DNA of 17,761 nt, from the NCBI GenBank assembly GCA_934754755.1, contig CAKVJS010000006.1, forward strand, positions 1 to 17,761. The letters run 5' to 3'. The stretch's first letter is position 1, and each line of letters begins with the position of its first letter. The notes below the pieces were generated by a model. That model saw only the letters and a list, made by a program, of their open reading frames with translations. It did no database searches and was not told where the DNA came from. The position numbers and the translations under genes were made by a program. The DNA comes from an uncultured Erysipelotrichales bacterium. Its GTDB lineage: Bacteria > Bacillota_I > Bacilli_A > Erysipelotrichales > Coprobacillaceae. Positions 7,192 through 15,200 of the stretch are shown here, piece by piece.

Positions 7192-8943
7192 CTACATAAT
7201 GGATTGTAATGCATCGTCGATTTCTTGATAATATCCATCTAATAAAGATACTTGATCATTTGGAATATCATATTTCATCTTAACAATCTTATCCATAATT
7301 CCTGTATCTAAAATTGATTGGACAACTTTACCTTGGGCAATTATTTCTTGCGAGCGTTTATACGCATATAATATAACTTCCATCATCCGCCATTGTTTTT
7401 CCAAAGGCACATACGTATCTTCCTTATGGAAGGCATTTTGTTGTAAGTAGCCGATACGAATAAGACGGGCGACTTCCATAATTAATTTTTGATCTTCTGG
7501 AAGTACATCCGGACCCATTAATTTTACAATTTCATTTAGTTTCGCTTCTTCGGCGAGGACATACGCTAATTCCTGACGATCCTTAACAAACTTTGGACTT
7601 ACATTCGTATCATACCAGCGTTGTAAATCATATACATAATCACTATAACTTTGTGTCCAGTTGATCGCAAAATAGTGTCTAGCATAAGCCAATGCTTTAT
7701 CCAATGCCCAGAAGCAACGAACGAAACGTTTTGTATTTTGCGTAACGGGTTCAGAGAAGTCAGCTCCTTGGGGCGATACGGCACCAATAATGGATACCGA
7801 ACCTTCTTGCCCGTTCAATGTTGTCATATACCCAGCACGTTCATAAAACTGCGATAACCGTGATGGCAAGTAAGCTGGGAAACCTTCCTCGGCCGGCATT
7901 TCTTCCAAGCGTCCAGAAATTTCACGTAAAGCTTCGGCCCATCTTGAAGTAGAGTCGGCCATAATCGCCACGTGGTATCCCATATCACGATAATATTCCG
8001 CGAGCGTAAGTCCAGTATAGATACTTGCCTCCCGGGCTGCCACGGGCATATTGGAAGTATTCGCAATTAATACCGTACGGTCGGTTAGTGGCTTATTTGA
8101 TTTAGGGTCAATTAATTCTCTAAATTCTTCTAGTACTTGGGTCATTTCATTACCCCGTTCACCACAACCAATATAGACAATTATATCGGCATCACACCAC
8201 TTTGCGATTTGGTGTTGGGTCATGGTTTTCCCTGTTCCAAATCCACCAGGAATGGCTGCAGTTCCCCCTTTTGCGATAGGGAACAGAGTATCAATAACCC
8301 GTTGTCCCGTTATTAGGGGTGTTGAAATAGGTAATCTATTTTTAACCGGACGAGCCTTTTTAATCGGCCATTTTTGTACAAGCGTACAAGTAAAAATATT
8401 GCCATCGCTACCTTTTACTTTAATAATAGGATCATTGCAATGATATTTTCCATTAGATACAACTTCTACTACTTCTCCACTTTGATCCGGTGCTAACATA
8501 CATTTATGGACAATCAGATCGGTTTCCGGTAACGTAGCATAGACATCTCCTGGTTCTAAATGATCACCTACAGAAGCTGTTACAGTTACATCCCAAAGCG
8601 TTTGTTCCGGTAACGATTCGATATTACTCCCAGGGGCAAGAAAAGCACCTGTTTGTTCAGATAATACTTGCAATGGCCGTTCAATTCCATCAAAGATATT
8701 ACGTAGTATTCCTGGTCCTAGCGTTGCATTAATTGGTGATCCGGTGGCAACGACAGGTTCTCCAGGTTTTAACCCAGTTGTTGTTTCATACACCTGAATC
8801 GTAGTAAATTCTTTTGTAATAGAAATTACTTCACCAATTAACGAAGCATGTCCAACAAATACCATTTCTAACATAGAGAAGGTATCCGATTGCTTCACCT
8901 TGACAACAGGTCCATTTATTGAATAAATTACATCATTGTTCAT
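7192..8943 (-). CDS. atpA: V/A-type ATPase subunit A (catalytic)
   Basis: A 583-residue catalytic subunit (NtpA) that binds and hydrolyses, or makes, ATP. The N-terminal barrel starts VIYSINGPVVKVK. Next comes the A-specific insertion (non-homologous region, about 110-200) with PETDLIVHKCMLAPDQSGEV. The Walker A motif is GGFGTGKT (233-240), then YIGCGERGNEMTQVL carries the catalytic glutamate, followed by MADSTSRWAEALREISGRLEEMP and the helical C-terminal domain. An in-frame ATG six codons earlier (8961) would overlap the subunit E stop and lacks a ribosome binding site. The ATG at 8943 has AGGAGG at seven bases and begins where the family begins, so it is preferred. The Walker A has a G-T-G-K form rather than the common G-S-G-K, a conservative change. 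Confidence 0.96.
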   Translation of the reverse strand: MNNDVIYSINGPVVKVKQSDTFSMLEMVFVGHASLIGEVISITKEFTTIQVYETTTGLKPGEPVVATGSPINATLGPGILRNIFDGIERPLQVLSEQTGAFLAPGSNIESLPEQTLWDVTVTASVGDHLEPGDVYATLPETDLIVHKCMLAPDQSGEVVEVVSNGKYHCNDPIIKVKGSDGNIFTCTLVQKWPIKKARPVKNRLPISTPLITGQRVIDTLFPIAKGGTAAIPGGFGTGKTMTQHQIAKWCDADIIVYIGCGERGNEMTQVLEEFRELIDPKSNKPLTDRTVLIANTSNMPVAAREASIYTGLTLAEYYRDMGYHVAIMADSTSRWAEALREISGRLEEMPAEEGFPAYLPSRLSQFYERAGYMTTLNGQEGSVSIIGAVSPQGADFSEPVTQNTKRFVRCFWALDKALAYARHYFAINWTQSYSDYVYDLQRWYDTNVSPKFVKDRQELAYVLAEEAKLNEIVKLMGPDVLPEDQKLIMEVARLIRIGYLQQNAFHKEDTYVPLEKQWRMMEVILYAYKRSQEIIAQGKVVQSILDTGIMDKIVKMKYDIPNDQVSLLDGYYQEIDDALQSIM

Positions 8944-8950
8944 TGTGTTC

Positions 8951-8956
8951 CCTCCT
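8951..8956 (-). promoter_or_regulatory. Ribosome binding site that decides the subunit A start
   Basis: AGGAGG on the minus strand, seven bases before the ATG at 8943 and downstream of the alternative ATG at 8961. This supports the shorter, 583-residue product. Confidence 0.8.
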
Positions 8957-8957
8957 G

Positions 8958-9554
8958 TCATTCAATGGTTAAACCAGATGTACGATAAAACCATCCCTTT
9001 TGATTTTCTAAAACAGAATCTAAGGACTCATCAATTACCATATTGTCAGCCTTATCTTCCATGATCACACCACCAATGGCAATCTGATCCTTCGCTTCGA
9101 CAACTAGATTTTTACCATAAGCAGCTTGTAACAGTGGTGCAAATGATACATCTTTTTGTCCTACATAAGCGATAAAATTATTGGAAGCATAGTCCTGTCC
9201 AATTTGTTTTACTTTATTACATAAGAAGTTTTGATACTCCTCTGTTTTCGTAAATTGTATTAATTTTTCTTTTGTTTTTGTAAAGATTGTATCTACATAC
9301 GAATCCCGCAATGTTACGAGTTCACTTTTACGCGTGGAAAGAGAGGAAGATTTATGAATACTTGCCTGTGAATCTATATCCGCCATTTCTTTTTCAACTT
9401 GGCTTTCCATTTCTTTTTTTGTTTCTTCCCGAATGCGATCACACGCTTCTTGTTCTAGATTACTAGCTTCGCGTATCAGGGTATCTTCTTCTTCCTTAGC
9501 TAACTTCTCAATTTCATTTTTAATATATAGAAAAACTTGTTCTTTATTTTGCAT
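8958..9554 (-). CDS. atpE: V/A-type ATPase subunit E (peripheral stalk)
   Basis: A 198-residue subunit E, the stalk protein that pairs with the G/H subunit and ties the head to subunit I. Residues of about 1-85 are a long charged coiled coil rich in E and K (EIEKLAKEEEDTLIREASNL). The C-terminal globular part has the family pattern ending in a glycine-rich segment and hydrophobic strand: DQIAIGGVIMEDKADNMVID near 158-177, then a final amphipathic stretch. Length is normal. AGGAGAG precedes the ATG. The gene sits between F and A, and its stop is 15 bases before the preferred A start. Sequence of E subunits diverges strongly, so the call rests on the fold pattern and operon position. Confidence 0.88.
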   Translation of the reverse strand: MQNKEQVFLYIKNEIEKLAKEEEDTLIREASNLEQEACDRIREETKKEMESQVEKEMADIDSQASIHKSSSLSTRKSELVTLRDSYVDTIFTKTKEKLIQFTKTEEYQNFLCNKVKQIGQDYASNNFIAYVGQKDVSFAPLLQAAYGKNLVVEAKDQIAIGGVIMEDKADNMVIDESLDSVLENQKGWFYRTSGLTIE

Positions 9555-9565
9555 ACTATTCTCTC

Positions 9566-9874
9566 CTATAGTTTCACGCCAACCGCTTCTGATACATAAC
9601 GGTCAATGGATTCACCAATTTTTGAATGGCCATGGCGATCCGGAATTTCAACAAGTAATGGTTTAGACTGGCTAAGCTTTATTTCTGAAATTACCGCTGG
9701 ACACATTTCAATTAATTTTGTAGTAATTAAAATAATGCCGATACTTGAGTCCTTCATTTTGTCCTCTAATTTCATTAGAAAATCCATTCTTTCATGCACA
9801 ACTTCACCTTGTATTCCGACTAAACGCATACCAAGAAGCGTGTCTACATTGTCACTGAATAAATAGAATTTCAT
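9566..9874 (-). CDS. atpF: V/A-type ATPase subunit F (central shaft)
   Basis: About 102 residues (NtpG in Enterococcus naming). It has a small alternating beta-alpha fold that binds subunit D at the top of the shaft. The family begins with a short strand then D and a G-F-R-L-x-G pattern; here MKFYLFSDNVDTLLGMRLVGI fits with the start at the ATG at 9874. That ATG has GGTG six bases upstream. An ATG four codons earlier (9886) would leave one base after the K stop and has no ribosome binding site. The later IGIILITTKLIE matches the usual central strand, and KPLLVEIPDRHG matches the strand and P-D-x-x-G turn near the end. Not to be confused with the F-type ATPase b subunit, also called atpF. Confidence 0.9.
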   Translation of the reverse strand: MKFYLFSDNVDTLLGMRLVGIQGEVVHERMDFLMKLEDKMKDSSIGIILITTKLIEMCPAVISEIKLSQSKPLLVEIPDRHGHSKIGESIDRYVSEAVGVKL

Positions 9875-9887
9875 TGTATTCACCATC

Positions 9888-10316
9888 TTATAATGAGTTA
9901 ATAATTAAGATCGAAATTAATAGCCCATAGATCGCAACCCCTTCACCAAGAGCAACGAAGATTAATGATTTACCAAAGTTCTTTTCATTTTCAGAAAAGG
10001 CTCCAATCGCTGCCGATGCCGCTGAAGCAACTGCAATACCAGCTCCTAATGCAGAAAGACCAGTAGAAAGACCAGCCGCAAGGAATCCTAACCCTTGGGC
10101 TACAGTTCCAGTAATATCTTTTGAAGACGCAGCGAATACAGGGCTCGTGATAACTTGTAAGAGTAAAGTTCCAGCTACCGTCGCAAAGAATCCACAAACA
10201 TGGGTTAATAATCTTGTTTTAGCACTTTTTTTACTTACTTTTCCAGTGAAAACTTTATATAACGGGATTGAAAATAAGATAATACATACTGCTGGTAATA
10301 AAAATAATGTTAACAT
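9888..10316 (-). CDS. atpK: V/A-type ATPase subunit K (proteolipid ring)
   Basis: About 142 residues with four membrane helices, forming the rotor ring (c-ring). Counting from the ATG at 10316, the first hairpin is at about 1-60 and has no acidic residue within the membrane. The second hairpin has GLGFLAAGLSTGLSALGAGI (75-94) and then FVALGEGVAIYGLLIS. E125 is the ion-carrying carboxylate, so there is one per four helices, the usual V-type layout. The polar turn SENEKNF between helices 3 and 4 contacts the shaft. An ATG three codons earlier (10325) is only one base from GGAGG, while the ATG at 10316 is ten bases away, so the shorter form is preferred. The stop is one base before the first in-frame ATG of the F gene. 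Confidence 0.93.
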   Translation of the reverse strand: MLTLFLLPAVCIILFSIPLYKVFTGKVSKKSAKTRLLTHVCGFFATVAGTLLLQVITSPVFAASSKDITGTVAQGLGFLAAGLSTGLSALGAGIAVASAASAAIGAFSENEKNFGKSLIFVALGEGVAIYGLLISILIINSL

Positions 10317-10335
10317 AATATACATTCCTCCAAAG

Positions 10336-12222
10336 TTATTGTTCTTTTATACTTAAAAATGGTTTCCCATTTCCTTCATAGTAACGACTAAACATTTCAT
10401 AAAATTCTAGCCGTAGTACTTGAATACCAACGATTAGGCCTTCTAGGCACATAACAAATATATTTCCGAATACGAGTACAGCCCAATAGCCTATGCCACC
10501 TACCATTTCCGCAATGGTGTAGACAACTAACATCATACCGGCATGGGATAAAACGAATCCCCCGACCCGTAAAAAGGACAGCGTATTTGTTACAAATGAT
10601 AATACAATTTCAAATAATTCGAAAAATCCTTCAATGAAAAACGATCCAAACCCTTCTGGAAACATCTTTTCTTTCATAAACAAATGGTGTAATGGCTCTT
10701 GTAGGAACATACCGATCAGTGGTAGAACCAATAGAAAGATCGTATACCAGATCGTCACAAAGTGCATACCTAATGCCATATTAATGATTAACCCGATAAT
10801 CGCAAGATAAAACAATAGCCCACAAATACCATTTTGATTAAATAATAAGGTTGCGTATTGTTTCTTTCGCCAGGTTAAGAAAATATTGATACACATCGAT
10901 ATGATGATAAAGATAACACCTAGGCCAATAGCTACGATTAATAACGGCGTAGTACTATCTACATCCATAGGATTAAAAAATGGCATAAGAATATGTTCAC
11001 TACCAAATACTGAACCAAACAAGATACCAAAGATCACGCTGGAAATCCCAATGCGCATACCTATCTCGCCAAGCTTCAAACCTTTCCAGCGATAACAAAT
11101 ATAACCTAATATAGATAGTATAATTCCTTGTCCCACATCACCAAACATAATTCCAAATAATAGTGTATACGAGACAGCTACAAATACCGTCGGATCAATA
11201 TCGTAATAATTAGGTACACCATACATTTCAACAAAGATACCAAATGGTTTTGAGAACCAATGATTTTTTAATTTTGTTGGTGGCTCCAATCGGACATCAC
11301 TATTGGGTGGTTGTACATCCACGCGGATCCCTTCAATCGCCTCTAATGATTTTTTAAAGGCACTGCTTTTTCGTTTTGGAACAAAGCCATAAATCGCCAA
11401 TTTACTACCGACATCTACAATATAAGGTTGTAATATATAAATATCATTGATTCGTTTCGCTTGTGTATAGATATAATTATATAGTTCCTTATTTTCCTCA
11501 AAATATGCGATTGCTTGTTGTTTTAAATGTTCACATTCATTTTTAGCAATCATAATTTCATCGCGAATTTCATCAATCGCTAAATCCGGTCTACCATGAA
11601 CGAACTTCGGTATATAGATTCTTTCAAAGTATAAGGATGAAAATATATTATCGATTTCAGGGGCATCCTTTGGTGTTGTAATATACATACACCACATATA
11701 TTTTTGATCCTCTTTAAAGGAAGTAAAAACAAAAGGTAGCGATGTATAATAGTCCAGTTTTGTGAGATACTCCACCGGTAATTTTCCAAAACGTATTTCT
11801 AAATAGCGCGAGGCAAATAAATCATCAAAATTTAGATTGCTGTTAGCAACATGTTGTAGTTGAATAATTGCCTCTTCGTTTTCCGCAATTAATGTTTGTA
11901 AACTTTGATACACATGTTCAATTTTATCCAATTTATTGAAGAGTTTATCAATAATTTTGTGCCCTTCCATAATGGAAAGATTCCTCTTTTGGTCAGATAC
12001 CTCCTGTAAGTCAAATCCATATTGTTCTTTTTCTTTAATGAATTTTTGGACTATACTACCATATGGATTTTCTTGATTAAAGGGTCGTAACCCATCTACA
12101 CCTGTAAATTTAGAGGCCGGCTCGGGATTAAAATCGTTATGTTCTAATAACTTTAATGATACTTCATTATAATGCTCCTTACTAAAATGAATCGTTACTA
12201 GATTCAATCTTGTAATAGCCAT
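10336..12222 (-). CDS. atpI: V/A-type ATPase subunit I, full length (membrane stator)
   Basis: A 628-residue subunit I (subunit a homologue), the membrane stator that forms the ion half-channels and binds the peripheral stalks. The cytoplasmic domain (about 1-335) has two coiled-coil parts and the conserved stretch EIDNIFSSLYFERIYIPKFV. The membrane domain (about 345-610) has roughly eight helices, starting with DPTVFVAVSYTLLFGIMFGD and GQGIILSILGY. The helix NTLSFLRVGGFVLSHAG carries R552, the expected essential arginine facing the rotor carboxylate. A second conserved arginine position follows in GIQVLRLEFYEMFSRYYEG. It lies 13 bases after a truncated paralogue. GAGGAGG precedes the ATG, so translation is probably coupled to that gene. 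Length is normal. Confidence 0.95.
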   Translation of the reverse strand: MAITRLNLVTIHFSKEHYNEVSLKLLEHNDFNPEPASKFTGVDGLRPFNQENPYGSIVQKFIKEKEQYGFDLQEVSDQKRNLSIMEGHKIIDKLFNKLDKIEHVYQSLQTLIAENEEAIIQLQHVANSNLNFDDLFASRYLEIRFGKLPVEYLTKLDYYTSLPFVFTSFKEDQKYMWCMYITTPKDAPEIDNIFSSLYFERIYIPKFVHGRPDLAIDEIRDEIMIAKNECEHLKQQAIAYFEENKELYNYIYTQAKRINDIYILQPYIVDVGSKLAIYGFVPKRKSSAFKKSLEAIEGIRVDVQPPNSDVRLEPPTKLKNHWFSKPFGIFVEMYGVPNYYDIDPTVFVAVSYTLLFGIMFGDVGQGIILSILGYICYRWKGLKLGEIGMRIGISSVIFGILFGSVFGSEHILMPFFNPMDVDSTTPLLIVAIGLGVIFIIISMCINIFLTWRKKQYATLLFNQNGICGLLFYLAIIGLIINMALGMHFVTIWYTIFLLVLPLIGMFLQEPLHHLFMKEKMFPEGFGSFFIEGFFELFEIVLSFVTNTLSFLRVGGFVLSHAGMMLVVYTIAEMVGGIGYWAVLVFGNIFVMCLEGLIVGIQVLRLEFYEMFSRYYEGNGKPFLSIKEQ

Positions 12223-12235
12223 GTTAGCTCCTCCT

Positions 12236-13579
12236 CTAAACTCTTCTTTTTGTAATAAATTGTAATACCTTATTAATAATTACAATAATAAATATAGAGA
12301 CGATCCAAACGAAAAACGCATCCTCTAAAGAAAAAGGTTCTTTAAAGATGGGTGGATATAATGTCCAATGATATCCTATTGTGCCTGTTAACAATCCCCC
12401 AGCCAACAAAGCAATACCAAATCGGTTTAATATTCCGCCTACATCTTTACTTCTAAGTAAGCTTCCAATCAGAATAACGAGTACACCAACACCAAGATCA
12501 CCTAATAATAATCCACTCGCTAAGAGTAATAATAAGGCTAAACTTTTGGTTGGATCAAAAGAATGTTCCGGCTGGATTTGTATTAACCCTTCAAAAGGTT
12601 TAAAGAAACGAGAGTTCTCTAAAATAATCGGTCCTTTGATTCCTCTAGCATGATACATATCCGTCGGTAGTTCCAAAATATTGACACTACCAATATGTTT
12701 TAATGTATCCATAATCTGTTCTCTACTTAAACTAGAAAAGGCGAAAATGGATTCTCGTTTGGAAAAGTCAACTACATATTTTGTATTATATAGCTTCTTT
12801 AATGTTTTAATGTTTTTAAAAGTCTCAATTAAAGACTCTTCAAATGTATTTCGAACGGAAGCAATATGTTCATTCATCCGATCAATATATCGACCCATCG
12901 CATTTGCTTCTTCTTGTAATTCGTTATATGCCTCTTCCAATGTCCCATGGACAAAATTAGGTAAGTGGATCTGTTCGAACGACAAGGCACAAAAGACATT
13001 ATCAATTTCGCCAATATCATGCTTTAAAGCGGCATACATAACCCAAACATAGTCTTCTCCCGTATATATCTTTTGATAGATAAAAGGATATTCATTGTAA
13101 TAGGCAATTTTTTCGATCTGATCTTTATGCACTCGACCAAGACGATACGTCATATAACGACAAGCATTAATCTCATCAATATTGATATTCGCCGCACGGG
13201 CCTTTTCAATAGCGGATAGGATTTGTAGGTTATCATTACGTTCTGTTTCTAAATTTTTCTTTATTTCCTCAATTTGATTTAACTCTCGATATATATCCGC
13301 AATTAGTTTTTTAACATCATCGATCTCGATATCTAAATTGGTTCCTTTATCTTGTGGCACTTCCATACCTAAAATATTATATATTTTATATAGGTCTTCT
13401 AAAATCTCCTCGTATGGATTGGTAGTATCCAATACCGATACACCTTTTACCTGGGAAGCAATTTTATGCGCTTCTTGCGGATATAAATGATCCGATAAAT
13501 GATCGATCTTATCTAAGACCTGGATTAAATCATCTCGGGCAAAAGAAATATTAAATAAATGTGTGGTTATGACTGCCAT
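12236..13579 (-). CDS. Second subunit I paralogue (I'), lacking the C-terminal channel half
   Basis: A 447-residue paralogue of the following subunit I. The cytoplasmic domain is complete (about 1-335), with coiled coils (85-130 and 215-265). EIDNVFCALSFEQIHLPNFV (191-210) aligns by eye with EIDNIFSSLYFERIYIPKFV of the full-length copy. FEGLIQIQPEHSFDPTKSLALL leads into the membrane part, with hydrophobic segments at about 346-375, 384-402 and 420-441 (three or four helices). The GD-L-G-V-G pattern at 360-365 matches GDVGQG of the full copy. It then ends in TKRRV, exactly where the full copy enters its last four helices, so the essential arginine is absent. It has its own strong ribosome binding site (AAGGAGG) and no frameshift or internal stop, which argues for a working gene rather than decay. 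A role as an extra stalk-binding or structural stator subunit is inference. Confidence 0.88.
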   Translation of the reverse strand: MAVITTHLFNISFARDDLIQVLDKIDHLSDHLYPQEAHKIASQVKGVSVLDTTNPYEEILEDLYKIYNILGMEVPQDKGTNLDIEIDDVKKLIADIYRELNQIEEIKKNLETERNDNLQILSAIEKARAANINIDEINACRYMTYRLGRVHKDQIEKIAYYNEYPFIYQKIYTGEDYVWVMYAALKHDIGEIDNVFCALSFEQIHLPNFVHGTLEEAYNELQEEANAMGRYIDRMNEHIASVRNTFEESLIETFKNIKTLKKLYNTKYVVDFSKRESIFAFSSLSREQIMDTLKHIGSVNILELPTDMYHARGIKGPIILENSRFFKPFEGLIQIQPEHSFDPTKSLALLLLLASGLLLGDLGVGVLVILIGSLLRSKDVGGILNRFGIALLAGGLLTGTIGYHWTLYPPIFKEPFSLEDAFFVWIVSIFIIVIINKVLQFITKRRV

Positions 13580-13591
13580 GTTGTTTCCTCC

Positions 13592-14614
13592 TTACACATA
13601 AATCAACATCTCTTCCATTCGATCGGCACTCTGATTATAATGAATGCCCTCAATAATATGTTTTAAATTCAGAATTTCAATGCTTTGTAATGTACAAAAC
13701 GCTAAGAAGACAACCGCTGCATCTTTCGAAAAACGCAATTCTTTTTTGGCCATTTGGACGTTGATTTTAGCGATCTCATGTTCAATAAAGATGGAATCGC
13801 CATCCTCTTGGGCTTGTAAATGATATCGAGATTCGGTTAGGATTTGTAAGAACTCATTCATATCTTTAGCGCGTTGTAACTCTTCCAATAAAAGATTAGA
13901 TTTTCGTTTGTACTTTACATGCATACTTCTTTGTTCTGGTGTTGATTTAAAATATTTTTTTTGACGATATATTCTAGTAATATTTTTTAGTTCAATCGAT
14001 GTTTTCAAGATATCAATTAATTGTTCCTGTTGCGAACCAGTAAAGCATTGTTTAATTGTTCGAATCGATGAATCTATAATTAGTTCGGTCAATTGTTGTT
14101 CTAAGTCATTAATATTAAAATTAGAAGTAAAATCAAAGGCCGAAAAAACAGCTTCATATTTAGTTCCTTGCACATAGTGTTGTAATCCCTCATAGGTTGT
14201 AATGGGAATTAATCCGTACACATCAAAGCTCATTTTTTGAGCGATATAGTCCGTAACGGAAATAGCGAATGCGTCGTGGGGATGGTTGGTCAATTGAATT
14301 ACTTTATTGACTAATATTTCCATCTCTAGATACATAATTTGTTGTACATAAAAGGGTTGCTGTTTCTTTGGGGCAAAACGGATTAGTTTTCCACACTGAA
14401 TAAAGTAACATTTATCAATTAAATCTTCTATTTGTTGTCGATTAATTCCATTGATTGCAATATCGGTAAAAATTTCTTGATAATGTGGCTGACTTTGTAA
14501 ATAGGAAGCAATATCAGCGACGCTCTGTTTTCGACAAAGCTGTTCATATTCCTCAGGAAGTATCCGATTACCGTAGATTGCCTGTGCTTTAATACATAGT
14601 GCATTAGCAGACAT
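13592..14614 (-). CDS. atpC: V/A-type ATPase subunit C (rotor-shaft coupling, d homologue)
   Basis: A 340-residue, almost wholly helical subunit (NtpC; eukaryotic d homologue). It forms the funnel that joins the D-F shaft to the K ring. It begins with ANALCIKAQAIYGNRILPEE, matching the family's N-terminal pattern of a short helix with R near position 17 and a following L. It continues in repeated helical blocks with the typical EILVNKVIQL and ELKNITRIYRQKKYF segments, the latter close to the conserved R-x-K-x-x helix. The C-terminal part ends with a helix after ILNLKHIIEGIHYN. Length is normal. AGAGGTGA lies close to the ATG. It is second in the operon, directly before the two subunit I genes, whereas in Enterococcus it follows E. 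Confidence 0.9.
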   Translation of the reverse strand: MSANALCIKAQAIYGNRILPEEYEQLCRKQSVADIASYLQSQPHYQEIFTDIAINGINRQQIEDLIDKCYFIQCGKLIRFAPKKQQPFYVQQIMYLEMEILVNKVIQLTNHPHDAFAISVTDYIAQKMSFDVYGLIPITTYEGLQHYVQGTKYEAVFSAFDFTSNFNINDLEQQLTELIIDSSIRTIKQCFTGSQQEQLIDILKTSIELKNITRIYRQKKYFKSTPEQRSMHVKYKRKSNLLLEELQRAKDMNEFLQILTESRYHLQAQEDGDSIFIEHEIAKINVQMAKKELRFSKDAAVVFLAFCTLQSIEILNLKHIIEGIHYNQSADRMEEMLIYV

Positions 14615-14626
14615 TTATATCACCTC

Positions 14627-14935
14627 TTACTGTAAACATCTTTCTACAATACTGTTTACCCACTTGTCTTTATTTTGTTGGTAAATCGTGTCCAGCTCTT
14701 GTCTTTTTTTTGCGAAGACTTCTTTTTGTATTTCTTCTTCCCTAGCACCCTTTGCTTCTATTTCACGTCGGTATTCTTCTACTTTTTGACGTTGTTCTTC
14801 TAGAAAAGATTGATGGATAATCTCACGCTGTTTATTGAGATTTTTTTGTATGTTGAATTTCTTTTGTTTGGCTTCTTCCACACGTTTACTACAAGATAAA
14901 TCAACATCTACCAATTCTTGTATCATCTCTTGCAT
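14627..14935 (-). CDS. V/A-type ATPase subunit G/H (peripheral stalk coiled coil)
   Basis: A 102-residue, highly charged coiled-coil protein from end to end: VEEAKQKKFNIQKNLNKQRE and EEQRQKVEEYRREIEAKGAR with heptad-like spacing and no membrane segment. This matches the small stalk subunit (AhaH, NtpF, G/H) that winds around subunit E. These proteins have little sequence conservation, so the call rests on size, coiled-coil character and place as first gene of the operon, which is also usual in other V/A operons. A single cysteine near each end has no evident meaning. AAGGAG lies upstream of the ATG at 14935; an ATG three codons in is possible. Only one E and one G/H gene are present. Confidence 0.86.
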   Translation of the reverse strand: MQEMIQELVDVDLSCSKRVEEAKQKKFNIQKNLNKQREIIHQSFLEEQRQKVEEYRREIEAKGAREEEIQKEVFAKKRQELDTIYQQNKDKWVNSIVERCLQ

Positions 14936-14962
14936 CGGTATTCACTCCTTCCTCATCGCATT

Positions 14963-14990
14963 AGTATACTCCGAAATATACAAATTGCAA
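14963..14990 (-). promoter_or_regulatory. Candidate promoter of the ATPase operon
   Basis: On the minus strand, TTGCAA (14985-14990) and TATACT (14963-14968) are separated by 16 bases, close to the sigma-A pattern. The -10 lies 28 bases before the first start codon, leaving room for the leader with AAGGAG. Confidence 0.6.
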
Positions 14991-15014
14991 TTAAACGAAT
15001 AAACTTTTTTACGA

Positions 15015-15043
15015 TTTTTAAATACAGTTTTTTCGAATGTCAA
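15015..15043 (-). promoter_or_regulatory. Second candidate promoter upstream of the ATPase operon
   Basis: On the minus strand, a perfect -35 TTGACA (15038-15043) is followed after 17 bases by TAAAAA (15015-15020), a weaker -10. It would give a leader of about 75 bases. The rest of the 265-base gap between the operon and pepP is AT-rich without a reading frame. It contains an inverted repeat GACAAA/TTTGTC (15052-15057 and 15067-15072) just upstream of this element. Confidence 0.4.
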
Positions 15044-15151
15044 AAATAATCGACAAATATACCTTTTTTGTCTTTTATCTAACTGTTTGTACTCTAGTAT
15101 TCCCTATTTCAACGAATTTCTTACACCTTTCTTAGGAACTATTTAAAATAT

Positions 15152-15180
15152 TTGAATTCCCTATATTTTAATGATATGGT
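15152..15180 (+). promoter_or_regulatory. Candidate promoter of pepP
   Basis: TTGAAT (15152-15157), 17 bases, then TATGGT (15175-15180) preceded by TGA, giving an extended -10 element. The predicted transcript start falls next to the AGGAGG ribosome binding site, so the leader would be very short. Confidence 0.45.
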
Positions 15181-15200
15181 GGTAGTAGGAGGATTAATAT

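Noticed and set aside
7599..8443. Several reading frames of 60-80 codons on both strands inside the subunit A gene
   Set aside because: They are shadows of a well-supported coding frame, with no family features and no ribosome binding sites.
8943..8961. The longer subunit A start at 8961
   Set aside because: It overlaps the subunit E stop, has no ribosome binding site at proper distance and adds six residues not found in the family; AGGAGG supports 8943.
12236..13579. The short subunit I copy as a pseudogene made by truncation
   Set aside because: The frame is intact, the ribosome binding site is strong, the membrane part ends with a basic tail, and the spacing to the next gene suits translation coupling.
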